Shown: one piece after another, positions 1-10,741 of the stretch
Layout of the letters: each line of letters opens with the position of its first letter
Numbering within the stretch: position 1 is the stretch's first letter
Origin: Clavaria fumosa
Lineage: Eukaryota; Basidiomycota; Agaricomycetes; Agaricales; Clavariaceae
DNA: 64,000 nt
Assembly: GCA_951802425.1 (NCBI GenBank)
Contig: OX637799.1
Location: 2,356,001 to 2,420,000 of the forward strand
Direction: 5' to 3'
Translations under genes and position numbers: made by a program
The notes under the pieces: generated by a model
What the model was told of the DNA's origin: nothing
The model's database searches: none
The model's input: the letters and a program-made list of their open reading frames with translations, nothing else

Positions 1-1905
1 ACCCGCCTCTGCCCTTCTGCTGCCACCTGCCGCCCGCCGCCCGCCCTGCTGCTGCCACCCGCTGCCCGCCCTGCTGCCGCCACCCGCCGCCCGCCCTTCT
101 GCCGCCGCCCGCTCCCCACCCCACTGCTCCTGCCTTGCTGCCACTGCCATTCCCCACACTACTGCTATGCCCTGCTCCTGCTGCTCCTGCTCCCTGCCCT
201 GCTGCCACCGACCGCCTGCCCTGCTGCCACCACCTGCCACCCACTCCCCACCCTGCTGCTCCTGCCCTGCCGTTGCTGCCACCCTGCCCAGCCACTACCA
301 ATGGCCCCAGTCCCCACCATTGGTCTGTGACCACGGTTGGGGGCTTGGGCCATTGCTACAGGGAGGGAGGGCGCACCTGGCAGGCAGCCTATCATAACCA
401 CCATCGTCGCACCTGTTGCCCCTGTTGCCCCCATCAGCCCCATCATTGTTGTTGTTGTTGTTGCCCCTCCTGCCGCCATCGTCATTGCACCGCTGCTGAA
501 GAGAGGGAGAGAGGGAGGGGGGAGAGAGCGGGGGGAGGGTGAAAGAAAGAGAAAAAAGGAAAGAAAAAAAAAGAGGGAGGAACATGTGCCAGCGGTCATT
601 GTCGTTGCCATCGTCGCCTGCGCCTCATTGAGACCCATAAGTCACAGCCACAGTATCTGTCCTACTGACAGAAAAACTGTCCCTGCATCTTAGTATGAGT
701 ATAATAAATTCTGAAAATAATTGGGAAGGATTGAGTCCACATGCTCAACAATCCTATGTTAAATTTACAATGTAGAATGCTGTCTAAAAAGTGTGATGAT
801 GATTGAATCAGTTTCTCGCTTTACAGTTACATGTGTGACTAGACAACTGCCTTGACCAGCCACACCATGCTCGTGCCAGCAACGGTGCATCACCATCCCC
901 ATTCCCCTTCTTCTCTCTCTAATCCATCATTTTTGTGCTAATTGGTGACAATGACAGCAGCAGCAGCTGACGACGACATCGACGACAGCTGCAGCAGACA
1001 ACGACGGCGATGATGGCTGCCACAGACGGCGGCGACTATGACAGCAGATGGTGCAATGGCGACCACAGCAGCAGCAACCGATGATGACCACGGCGGCAGC
1101 AGCTGCAGCCGCCAGCAACAATGATGATGACGACAGCAGCTGTGGCTGCCAGCAACAACAGCCAGGGACAATGACAACGACAGCTGCAGGGGCCAGCAAT
1201 GACAGCGACGGCTGCACGGCCAGCGATGATGACAACAGCTGGACAACGATGACGATGACGATGACAGCGGCGGCTAGGGCTCTTCCCCCAGGTGACGATG
1301 GCGATGACGACGATGGCTGGTGCGTGTTCCTCCCTCTTTTTTTCTTCTTTCCTTTTTTCTCTTTCTTTCACCCTCCCCCCTCTCTCTCTCGCCTCCCTCT
1401 CTCCCTCTCTTCAGCAGCGGCGCAACGACGACGACGGCAGGAGGGGCAACAACAACGACAACAACGACGGGGCTGACGGGGGCAACAGGGGCGACGGGTG
1501 CGACGACGGCAGCCACGATAGATTGCCTGCCAGGTGCGCCCTCCCTCCCTGTAGCAATGGCCCAAGCCCCCAACCGTGGTCACAGACCAATGGTGGGGAC
1601 TGGGGCCATTGGTAGTGGCTGGGCAGGGAGTGGCAGCAATGACAGGGCAGGAGCAGCGGGGTGGGGAGCAGGTGGCAGGTGGTGGCAGGAGGGCAGGTGG
1701 CCGGTGGCAGCAGGGCAGGGAGCAGTAGCAGCAGGAGCAGGGCATAGCAGTAGTGTGGGGAATGGCAGTGGCAGCAAGGCAGGAGCAGCGGGGTGGGGAG
1801 CGGGCGGCGGCAGAAGGGCGGGCGGCGGGTGGCGGCAGAAGGGCAGAGGCGGGTGGCGGCAGCAGGGCGGGCGGCAGGTGGCGGCGGCAGGGCAGGCGGC
1901 AGGCG
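1..1905. repeat. GC-rich fold-back (long inverted repeat), left arm cut by window edge
   Basis: Bases 1-628 and 1287-1854 are imperfect reverse complements; for example the stretch around 575-628 pairs with 1287-1345, and position 1 pairs near 1854. The right arm continues to about 1905, so the left arm probably runs off the window. The arms are rich in CTGCC/GGCAG units with a polypyrimidine/polypurine block near 490-575 and 1335-1415. The spacer 629-1286 has an AT-richer part (629-939) and a triplet-rich part. Proline/alanine/cysteine-rich open frames occur on both strands, as expected from triplet-periodic GC-rich DNA, and I do not call them genes. I found no transposase and no flanking duplication. 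Confidence 0.75.
940..1275. repeat. CAG/GAC/GAT trinucleotide-rich core of the fold-back
   Basis: Imperfect runs of CAG, GAC, GAT and CAA triplets fill this stretch, the loop of the surrounding inverted repeat. Every frame looks open with homopolymeric peptides (Ser, Ala, Val, Asp), which reflects the triplet periodicity rather than selection for a protein. Confidence 0.7.
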
Positions 1906-2121
1906 TCAGCGAGCGGGATGATGCAATGTGCTGGGAGGCAGGGATGATGCATTGAGGAGATGGGGATGATGCAATGCGATGGGAGCTGGGGAGGTGAGGG
2001 TGATGCAATGCAGTGGCATGGCAACTTACCGTCTTCCATGCATAACCAACTAATGGTAATTAGCCTAAATAATGCATCAGATTGCTCACCTCATGTGCAC
2101 ATCACACAATCTTGAAGGCCT
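1906..2121. other. Spacer between fold-back and TRG-1
   Basis: The first part has short repeats of GATGATGCAATG type and looks like a decayed tail of the fold-back. The rest is unremarkable. The last five bases, GGCCT at 2117-2121, are the target-site duplication of TRG-1. No gene seen. Confidence 0.5.
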
Positions 2122-2393
2122 TATTGAATTTAACAGGGCATAGTCTCCGGATCGAATTGTTGGATCCCAAGCTGACGAGGGTCGAGGACACTTGTCGTAG
2201 CAGTATAGTCACAGGGATACTGAGTCAATTCAATGGGGGACTAGCCCACTGCTATCGTACTTAATATATACATGAACAAGGCAGTGCCCGGCAGTGCTAA
2301 GTCATGTGCTATCAAACCTGTGCAATGATGGAATCATTAATATACGCTGATCATCACATAGCTCGGATAAGTGATCCAGGCCGAATCCCAACA
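2122..2393 (-). repeat. 3' LTR of TRG-1
   Basis: 272 bp, direct repeat of 7736-8007. Differences from its partner are mostly CpG versus TpG/CpA. The inner edge abuts the purine tract used for plus-strand priming. Confidence 0.88.
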
Positions 2394-2465
2394 CTCCCCC
2401 TGAAGCTAAGTGGTCCGACACTAGTCAGAGGTATGGGGTGGAGCACGACAGCTTCTCCGCTTATC

Positions 2466-2764
2466 TTACAGCGAGCGCAGCTAGAGTTCACGCAGGAGAA
2501 CGTTGAACGCATGTATTAGTTTGAGAGTACTGTGGGGACAAAGTACGAACCTAGAGTTCACACAGGAGAACGTTGAACGCGTGAACTCCTACATCTGTAG
2601 ACTACGAGTTTATAAAGTGAAAAAGGAAGAAGGTTAAGCTTGTGAGGTAAAAACGCAGTGCAGAGCGCGAAGCAAAAAGTAAATGAGAGGCAGCGAGGAT
2701 CAAGAAAAGAAGAAAAGAAGGTCGCATATCGGGATAGGTAGGTGCGAGGCGCTATCTGTCGTCA
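2466..2764 (-). repeat. 3' LTR of Copia-1
   Basis: 299-bp direct repeat of 6896-7194, bounded outside by TTATC. Confidence 0.9.
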
Positions 2765-2783
2765 CTCCCACTCGTCGAAGCAC

Positions 2784-5700
2784 CTACTTGACAACTCCGA
2801 TCGCATCACGGAACTTTTCGTATAGGTCGCGGGCGAGGGGTTTTGTCAAGATGTCAGCGGTCATCAGCGTGGTCGGGCAATAGCAGAATGTGATAGCGTT
2901 GTCCGCGACTCGCTCGTGGATGAAGTGGTGACGGATATCGATGTGTTTTGCTCATGAGTGGGCCACGGGATTCTTCGCAAGGGCGATGGATCCCTGGTTG
3001 TCGGCGTTGATAACAGTTGCAGAGGATGGGGGGAAGCCAAGGTCGGTAAGCAAGGTGTGTAGCCAGATCGCTTCTTTCGTCGCATTTGCTGAGGCCATGT
3101 ATTCAGCCTCGACGGTGGACAGGGCAACCATAGGTTGTTTCTTCGATGACCAGGATACGGTGCCTCTGGCAACGTCGAAAACGAACCCAGCGATGGAGCG
3201 ACGATCGTCCGAGTCCTGCGCCCAGTCAGAGTCAGTCCACCCGACGAGGTCTGTGCCCTCATTCCTTCCGCCTAGCACGAGGCCGTAGTCTGAGGTGCCC
3301 TTCAGGTAGCGCAAAATTCTTTTGAGGGCGATTAGGTGTGGCTTACCGGGGTTGGACCCGAACTGAGCACAGATGTTGGTTGCGTACTGAATGTCCGGCC
3401 TTGTATGAGTAGCATAAAGGATCCCTCCGAGGCACTTGAGGTATCCAAAATTTTGGGCAAAGGCGTCGTACGATGTGCGGTCAGCGTCAGTAGAGGGACA
3501 ATCAGAAACACTTAATCATCCCTTGATGGTTGCTGGCATTGCGACGGGTGTGGCATCCTGCATGTTAAAGCGTGAGAGCAGTGCCTGGATATAGGCCGTC
3601 TGGTCCAATCGGATTCTTCGAGCCACGCGGTCGTGTCGAACTCGGATCCCTAGAATATGTTTCAGCTCACCTAAGTTGGTAATTTGAAAGACTTTTCCCA
3701 GGTCTGCTTTAAACAATAAGACATCCCGTTCGCATGGCGCTGCGACTGCCATGTCATCCACGTAGACCAACACCAGTACCTCCGCTCCGTCCTCCTTTTT
3801 TTTCACATATAAGCAGTCGTCAGCGGCACTGCTTGCGAATCCCATTCGTTCCATCGTTTCGCCTAGTTTTATCTTCCATTGCCTGCCTGCTTGCTTCAGG
3901 CCGTAGAGCGGCCTGCGGAGCCTCCAGACGTGTTTGTCACTTTCGCTGGTACGTGCACCGTCTGGCGGATCTAAATAGATTTCCTCACTCAAATCTCCTC
4001 TTAAGTACGCTCCTACGACGTCGACCTGGTGAACTGTCCATTCTTCACGTGCTGCCATGGCCAGGAGCATACGGAGCGTCGTCAGACGTGCAACGGATGC
4101 GAAGGTCGCATCGAAGTCCTGACCCGGCACTTGTGAGTATCCTTTCGCAACAACTCTTGCCTTGTATCTGATAACCTTTCCGTCCCTGTCTCGCTTCGTC
4201 TGGAAGATGATACGACTCCCTATCGCTCTTCGGCCCTCCGGGACTCTCGGTACCCACTCGAAAGTCCCGGATGTTCGCAACTGTTCGAGTTCGACAGCGA
4301 CGGCCTTCTCCCACTCTTTGGCCTGTGCTGTGTGCATGGCTTCCTTGTAAGTGCGAGGCTCACCATTAACGGCTACGAACGCCTGCTGATTGTCCTCTCT
4401 TATAGCTCTGTCGACCTCATCGGCGGTTGCCTCCTCCCCAAAGCGAGCGGGCGGGCGTCGCTGTCGTCGCGAGAGCTCTCGTAGCGTCGGGGGGACCTGC
4501 GTCGGTACATCAGGTGGGGACTCCTCTCCCACTGTCTCCGTCGTCCCAGATCCCTCCTCGCTGACAGCTTCGTTCTCGTTCAGGATGAGTTCGTCGGTCG
4601 TCCCATTTGTTGTGGGCTCGCTCCTCGTCGGTGGGTGGGGGCCTCCCTCGACAACAGCCTGCTCCCTAGGTTGAGTGTCTTCGATGAACCGGACATCCCT
4701 GGAGGTGAGTAATTTTCCAGTCTCAATCTCCTCCAAACGATAACCCTTCGTCTCATCAGCCCACCAGCCCAACAAGCGACACTTTACCGACGTTGCTTCA
4801 AGCTTGCCACCACAAATTTTTCTTTGGGATGTTCACATATGCCGTAGAGCCAAAAATCCTCAGGTGCGAGACGTTGGGCTTCCGGCCAGTCCATACCTCA
4901 TAAGGAACTTTCCCAGAAAGCAACGATGTCGGCAAGAGGTTGCGTATGTGCACCGAGTACATAAAGGCCTCGCCCCAGTAACGTAAGTCCATACCAGAAG
5001 AGTGTAACATGCATCTGACCATCTCGAAGTGCGTTGCGATGGTCCGTTCGACGATTCCGTTCTGTTCTGGCCCGTATGGTACTGTAGTTTCATGTATAAT
5101 ACCATTCCGTCGGCATAGGTCGTCCACCTTATCGTTAACGAGCTCGGTCCCGTTGTCAGTACGTAGTTTCTTTAGTTTTCGGCGGGATTGCGTCTCCAAT
5201 AGTGCGATCACCTCTTTTAGAGCGGCGGGAGCCTCATCTTTCGATCGTAGGAGGCGCGCGATGCAAAAGCGCGAGCTGAGTTCGACAACAACGAGTGCAT
5301 AGCACATACCTGACCAAGTTTCAACTGACATGGGGCCTGTCAGGTCGGCGGCCACCACGTCCATGCACTTGTGTTTGGTTTCGCTCTTCTTTGGCAACGG
5401 TAGGCGGTGCAATTTACCGATGGCGCACCCTTCGCACACGCGATCGTAATCGCTGGAGGAAATGGTAAGTCCGCTCACCATATCCTTCCTCAACAGCTCA
5501 CGAATCGCGTCCAGGTGAAGGTGGCCCATCCGTCGGTGCCAGACCCTTAGGCTCGCACCTGACGACGCTTCGTGGGCGGCCTGGCTAGTCGCGTGCGTAC
5601 ACTCCACTCGGTATAGTCCTTCGTTTAAGCTTCCATGCATCAGTTCTTCGTTACCAAGGGTCACGACCAGCCCGAAAGGTGCGCTATAGTACTCCGCCCC

Positions 5701-6891
5701 TTCCTTCTGGAGTGCGCTGAGACTTATCAGATTCATGGCGAGCCTCGGCGCATGCATAACGCCATGCAGGGTGACCGTGCGGTATCCAGTGGGGAGCTTG
5801 ACCCTCAGTTGGACAGATCCAAGACCGTTGACAGGTATGTCATAAGCGTCGCCTACAGATATTCTTTGATTCGTAGAGGGTGCATAGGTCACAAAAAACG
5901 ATTTATCCCAAAACATATGGGCTGTCACTCCACAGTCGAGGATGACGTGTCCACAGGTGCGGGGTCCCGCAGCCAGGAATACACGGCCGACCTCGCAGGC
6001 TCCAAGGTCCTGCAGGTCGCCGACCGCGGTGTTGGCAGATCCACCACGTATGTTTTTCCCTTTTTCCTCCTCCTCTCGTTGCGGACACTCATTCGCCCAG
6101 TGTCCCTTTCCTTTGCAATACTGGCATTCGTCGTCAGGCTGAGGACCGCGGCTCTTGCCACTGCGGGAATCACCGTTCCTGGTATTACCACCACGTCGTC
6201 TACCTCTCGTCGCCTGGAGAGCTGATGCACCGCCGGACTTCTCGCGCACACGCCAGTTTGCTTCCGCTTGGAGCATCGAGCTGATGCCGTCAGCTGTCAG
6301 AGGTTTCAAACTAAGTAACTGTATCTTCACAACCTCCCATCCTGGGGTCTTCGGTAGTGAGAGCGCAAGTGCGCGAGCGACAAATATGTCCGGTATCGAC
6401 TCGCCTGACGCCGTTATCCTCTGTTGTAGGTCTCGTAGGGCTGCGATGTGATCCGCCATGGCCGTACCCTCGACGTACTTGCGTGTAAACAGTTCTTCAA
6501 AGCAGTAATGGATGTCAATATCCATTTGGTTCTCAAGGTGAAATCTTTGCAATGTCTCCCACACATCCTTTGATGTTGTACAGTTAGCAACGTGTGGCCA
6601 TTGTGTCACCTCACATCCGTTTCGTATTATCCCCATAGCGGCTCGGTCCCTCGCGATCCAATCCTGGACATCGCGGGCTTGTGCTCGCTCAGAGTCGGTT
6701 GGCGGTCGTCCCTCTACTACGACAGGACTCACAGGGCGTGGCTCGGTACCGTCGACCACCATCCATAGGTATTTAGATGACAGTGTATTCTCCATGTGTA
6801 CCGCCCAGATTCCATAGTTTTGCCCATTGAGTTTGGTGAACTGGAACGTATCGCCTGAAGACATCTCGAGCGGTGTGGCCATGGGTCTCAT
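2784..6891 (-). pseudogene. Copia-1 gag-pol polyprotein, degenerate
   Basis: Starts at ATG 6891 within the primer site and ends at TAG 2784-2786. Domains in order: copia-type Gag; zinc knuckle CQYCKGKGHWANEC (about 6135-6095); protease LDCGVTAHM, with Cys in the usual Ser position of DSG; GAG-pre-integrase zinc motif (VWHRRMGHLH ... CEGCAIGKLHR); integrase core with AADLTGP, RTDNGTE and EQNGIVER; reverse transcriptase with VDVVGAYLRG, YGLKQAGRQWK and YVDD; RNase H with WTDSDWAQ, STVEAEYMA and KHIDIRYHFIHE. It is broken by a frameshift with stop near 4798 and by TGA codons at 3516 and 2952, the latter where Arg CGA is expected before AKHID. The RNase H end is still recognisable, so the damage is recent relative to domain decay. 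Not functional as it stands. Confidence 0.92.
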
Positions 6892-6895
6892 AATC
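6883..6895 (-). promoter_or_regulatory. Copia-1 primer binding site of half-tRNA(Met) type
   Basis: Directly inside the 5' LTR the minus strand reads GATTATGAGACCC. Its complement, GGGTCTCATAATC, looks like a methionine tRNA anticodon stem-loop (CAU anticodon in CTCATAATC), not a tRNA 3' end. Copia of Drosophila and Ty5 are known to prime from such internal half-tRNA sites. The gag start codon (ATG at 6889-6891) lies inside this site. Confidence 0.65.
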
Positions 6896-7194
6896 TTACA
6901 GCGAGCGCAGCTAGAGTTCACGCAGGAGAACATTGAATGCGTGTATTAGTTTGAGAGTACTGTGGGGACAAAGTACGAACCTAGAGTTCACGCGGGAGAA
7001 CATTGAACGCGTGAACTCCTACATCTGTAGACTACGAGTTTATAAAGTGAAAAAGGAAGAAGGTTAAGCTCGCGAGGTAAAAACGCAGTGCAGAGCGCAA
7101 AGCAAAAAGTAAACGAGAGGCAGCAAGGATCAAGAAAAGAAGAAAAGAAGGTCGCATATCGGGATAGGTAGGTGCGAGGCGCTATCTGTCATCA
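6896..7194 (-). repeat. 5' LTR of Copia-1
   Basis: 299-bp direct repeat of 2466-2764, followed by TTATC at 7195-7199. Confidence 0.9.
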
Positions 7195-7726
7195 TTATCG
7201 CATGATGATTGAGCGCTTCTACGTCGTAGCTCGGCGGCATCGGCAAGTGCAGCCAGATAGGTGTCGGGCTGGTACGGGAATTGGTGTGAGCCTTGGACGA
7301 ATTGCGGTGCTGGGTACATAGGCGGGGGTGATGGGTAAACAACGGGGACTCGCTTGGCCTTAGCATTCTTGGCGACTCGTTTCTTTGTGGAGGCAGGATC
7401 CTTGGTGCAACAATTGTTCATGTCATGACCAAACGCATGACAGCGCTGGCATCTGGCGTGAATGCGCGGTGCAGGCGGTGGTGCGGCTTGTGTCGGCGCA
7501 GCAGGGCGCTCGAGCGCAGAAATTCAACATTCTAAGTCGTCGATATCCGTAACCGTGCAATCAAGGGCATTGAATAGCAAGATTGACAATGCAGCGAAAA
7601 CTCCGCAGACCCAATCGTACAGGGTCCAGACGGTCTGAAGGTTGGCCTGCAAGGTTCGCTTGGATTGGAGGTACGCTTCGCGATCCTGTTCGAAAGTGGT
7701 AGACATATTCGCAGTATCGCGGGGTG

Positions 7727-7735
7727 ATCGAATTG
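7727..7735 (-). promoter_or_regulatory. TRG-1 self-priming primer binding site
   Basis: On the minus strand CAATTCGAT lies directly inside the 5' LTR and is the exact complement of ATCGAATTG in the LTR (plus coordinates 7840-7848). That LTR segment starts about 36 nt downstream of a TATATATTAA box, where the transcript should begin. This is the layout of Tf1/sushi-type self-primed elements. The 3' LTR copy of the segment carries one C-to-T change. Confidence 0.6.
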
Positions 7736-8007
7736 TATTGAATTTAACAGGGCGTAGTCTCCAGATCGAATTGTTGGATCCCAAGCTGATGAGGGTCGAG
7801 GACACTTGTCGTAGCAGTATAGTCACAGGGATACTGAGTCAATTCGATGGGGGACTAGCCCACCGCTATCGTACTTAATATATACATGAACGAGGCAGTG
7901 CCTGGCAGTGCTAAGTCATGTGCTATCAAACCTGTGCAATGATGGAATCATTAATATACGCCGATCATCACATAGCTCGGATAAGTGATCTGGGCCGATT
8001 CCCAACA
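7736..8007 (-). repeat. 5' LTR of TRG-1
   Basis: 272 bp, direct repeat of 2122-2393, followed outside by the GGCCT target duplication (8008-8012). It carries the minus-strand TATA-like box and the start of the predicted transcript. Confidence 0.88.
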
Positions 8008-8012
8008 GGCCT

Positions 8013-8287
8013 CCTTGATGGGAGCAGGACAAGGCCTGTCCACTCTGAGGCCACAGTTGCTCTAGCAGAAGAAGAAACATTTGAGAGAGAAACAGCCCAC
8101 TGGACTTCAGGTGAGGCAACAATATGCCAAAGCATTGCCCCCAATGCTATACCTAACTGTTTGAAAGGAGTCAACAGTGAAAGAAGTCTGGGCTAAAGTT
8201 GTTCAGCACCACCAGAACAAGACATAGTTGAACTATGCACCTGACTCCAGAATGAGAAATGTCCTGACAGAGGGGACATACACAAAC
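8013..8287. other. CpG-poor spacer between TRG-1 and Copia-2
   Basis: No gene or repeat recognised. Base composition and CpG scarcity resemble the old layer at 19.9-29 kb. It ends with CAAAC (8283-8287), the left copy of the Copia-2 target duplication. Confidence 0.4.
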
Positions 8288-8520
8288 TAAAGAAAAATAG
8301 GTCTAACGTAGTTTGGTTAGCTCAGTCATAGTACAGACTGAATTGCAGTCTACCTAATGTAGTTTGGTTCTACATTAGGACATCAGAAAATGTAGGAATA
8401 GAGATGAAAACTAATAACACTCACAGCTCAGTTGTAGTATGGACTGAGCTGTGTGAGTGCAAAGTGCAATGATTAAAAAGGAAAGTGAGATTATGTAAGG
8501 CGGCCAGTTGATTACCAATA
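8288..8520 (-). repeat. 3' LTR of Copia-2 (full length)
   Basis: 233 bp. Shares both ends with 19762-19887 and holds the middle 107 bp absent there. Confidence 0.88.
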
Positions 8521-10380
8521 CTCCCCTTCAAACAGACAACAGTGCCAGCTTGCAGACAAATATCTCAAACACTGGTTGAGCAAGTGGCTTTGTGAATCCG
8601 TTGGCTATGTTCTCACTCGTCAGTATGTAGTCGACCGCAATCATATCTTCTTCGACAGCCTCATGGATAAAATGATAGTGGATGTTGATGTGTTTGGTAC
8701 ACACATGAAATTTGTTATTCTTCACTATGGTGATAGTTGATTGGTTGTCCAACAAAAGACTGGTCAGACCTGGTTCCCACGCCCCTAGCTCGTCCAAAAA
8801 ACTTCTTAGCCAGCAGATTTCGCGGGCAGCGTGTGCAGTGGCAATGTACTCCGCTTCGGTACTTGATTGCGTGATGAGCGTTTGACACTTGGACGACCAG
8901 GTCACGGTGCCTCGACCCAATCTTGCAACGAAACCCAAGATGGAATGTCAGTCAGCCTGCGACACCCAATCCGCATCCGAGAAGACCTGCAGGCGAGTCC
9001 CCGTGCCTCCTAAGGTGAGCCATAAGTCCTTAGTCGTGTGGAGGTAGCTTATCACCCTCTTTATCACTTCCCAATGTTCGCAAGCCGGGTTCTGCGTGAA
9101 CTGGGAGAGGACGCCTACCGCGAGCTGGATGTCTGGACGGGTTATAACCACTGGCCAGAGCACGCCGCCGCATGCCTCTTGGTAGGGCACATCTATTGTT
9201 TTTTTGTGGCATTGCTCCTTGGACAGTAGCGTCGCCGGGTCCATCGGAATGTGCACGGCATGGGCATTTTCGAGGCCAAAACGTTGTGCAAGTGCGTCAA
9301 TGTAAGCTCTTTGATTGATGCTTACCATTCTTGCTGCTCTATCCCACTGCACCTCGAATCCGAGCAGCCAGGTGAGCTCCCCTTGGTCCGTTATCTCAAA
9401 TGATTCCCGGAGTTCGGATTTTACCATATCCACTGCGGCCCTGGTATTCCCCATCACAATCATGTCATCAGTTGATACTGGTACGTGAACGGTTTCATTT
9501 CCCTTTGTCCTAAAAAAGACTGATTGGTCTAATTTGGATATGTTGAATCCCAAGGCCTTAAACATGTGGGCCATGAGGTCATACCACCGCCTTCCCGCTT
9601 GCTTCAAGCCATAGAGTCCCTTTCACAATCGACACACTTTCCCCTTCTCCCCTTGAGCAAGTACGCCATCCGGAGCCTCCATGTAGACTTCGTCTTGGAG
9701 ATCAGCATTCAGGTAAGTGCTGACCACGTCAATTTGATGGATTTCCCAGTCCCGCTGAGCTGCCAAGGCCAGGAGAACACGAATCGACACAATTTTTGCT
9801 GCAGCAGCGAATGTTTGTCGTAATTTACGCCCTTTTTTTGCCTGTGGCTGCCTGCAATGACTCATGCTTTGTATTTCAAGACTTTGCTGCTCAGGCCAAG
9901 TTTAATCTTGAAGACATAGCTGCAGGGGATAACAGGTTTGTCAGGGGGTCGGTCGACAATATCCCAGGTGCATAGCTTTTTTAGTTGATTTAGCTCGACC
10001 TGATATGCCTCCTTCCACTGGTGTGCATCGGGCCTGGTGAGTGCTTGGGCAAGTGTGCGTGGTTCACTGCCGATAGCACCTGCATGAAGCGCGAACATAG
10101 GTAAGTCATCATGTTGATCATCAGTGATGTGAATCACAATGTTGACATTTTCTTTTCGAAGTGCTTTGCCTGCTAGGAACCTGTAATATCCAGGTTGCGG
10201 GCATGCTTGGCGAGGATGGTCAGGCTCATCTTTGACGGTTGTGTCCTGAATATCTGGATCTTGGATTGGTGGGGGTAGATTCGTTCATTTCATCTATGTG
10301 AGGTGCGTCATCAAGGTTGTCGTCATGGGTTGGAGCTGGACGCTGAATGAGTTCATGTCTCTCCCCTTCAGCCAGTGTCT

Positions 10381-10721
10381 TGTTACAATTCTACCGCCCC
10401 ACCCCCTTTTGTGCGTCACACCCTCCTTTTTCACCCATCACAACATGTGGACACCCCCCTTCTCACGTATCACATACCTCATGCCGCGCCCCGCCTATGT
10501 TATCACACATGAGTCATGCTTGGCCTCGCCTCTTGTGCACGGACTACATGCCTCTCCCATGTTGTGCTATGACTCATCCTCCTGTACTATATAAGTAGTC
10601 GTGCTCACCTGTAACGACTCCTTAGGTTGTTACCTTCTATCACTTTGTCCCTTTGCTCTCATTCGACTGATTCCACCTGAGTCCCTCGAATACCCGGGAG
10701 TCAATCCGACGTTTGTTGACA
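10381..10721 (+). repeat. 5' LTR of Gypsy-D
   Basis: 341 bp, starts TGTTACAATTC and ends GTTGACA. Three CpG transitions separate it from 17103-17443. TATATAA lies at 10588-10594. Confidence 0.93.
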
Positions 10722-10722
10722 A

Positions 10723-10732
10723 GTAACAACCT
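10723..10732 (+). promoter_or_regulatory. Gypsy-D self-priming primer binding site
   Basis: GTAACAACCT, one base inside the 5' LTR edge, is the exact reverse complement of AGGTTGTTAC at 10624-10633 in the LTR. That segment starts 36 nt after the TATATAA box (10588), the expected transcript start. A transcript folded back on itself could prime reverse transcription as in Tf1/sushi. Confidence 0.7.
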
Positions 10733-10741
10733 CTCCCCCGC

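Larger units (their letters stand above)
2466..7194 (-). mobile_element. Copia-1: Ty1/copia LTR retrotransposon inside TRG-1
   Basis: 299-bp direct LTRs at 2466-2764 and 6896-7194 are flanked by TTATC (2461-2465 and 7195-7199). The LTR begins TGAYGACAG on the minus strand after a short purine tract (GTGGGAG). The internal region encodes one gag-pol polyprotein in copia order, integrase before reverse transcriptase. The LTRs differ at about 12 positions, all or nearly all transitions, so the copy is not recent; the gene is broken by a frameshift and stops. Confidence 0.93.
2421..7706 (-). pseudogene. TRG-1 zinc-knuckle protein (gag-like), interrupted
   Basis: Minus-strand reading frame from the ATG at 7706, split by Copia-1 at 7194/2466 and resuming to a TAG at 2421-2423; without the insertion and one TTATC it would be 184 codons including the stop. 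Seen in order: a hydrophobic segment (about residues 26-48), a CX2CX4HX4C zinc knuckle (CQRCHAFGHDMNNC), a basic stretch, a Tyr/Pro-rich region with PPPMY (a PPxY motif) and a C-terminal ELRRRSAQSS. The same order is seen in the 223-residue TRG protein elsewhere in the window. One in-frame TGA at 7524-7526 sits where an Arg (CGA) would fit. I know no characterised homologue; gag-like is inferred from the zinc knuckle and the LTR context. Confidence 0.7.
2122..8007 (-). mobile_element. TRG-1: divergent gag-only LTR retrotransposon, split by Copia-1
   Basis: Direct LTRs of 272 bp lie at 2122-2393 and 7736-8007, flanked by a perfect GGCCT duplication (2117-2121 and 8008-8012). On the minus strand the LTR begins TGTTGGGA, preceded by a purine tract (complement of CTCCCCCTGAAG, 2394-2405). 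Removing Copia-1 and one copy of its TTATC duplication leaves an internal region of about 0.6 kb with a single gene. The LTRs differ at about 12 of 272 positions, nearly all transitions and mostly at CpG, so this is an older insertion. Size, single zinc-knuckle gene and self-priming layout match the TRG elements at 40-43, 55-56 and 58-59 kb, although the nucleotide sequence is not alignable by eye. Confidence 0.85.

Noticed and set aside
135..2039. Long Pro/Ala/Cys- and Ser/Val-rich open frames on both strands in the fold-back
   Set aside because: Triplet-periodic GC-rich repeats open all frames; there is no domain, and the same peptides recur from the two inverted arms.
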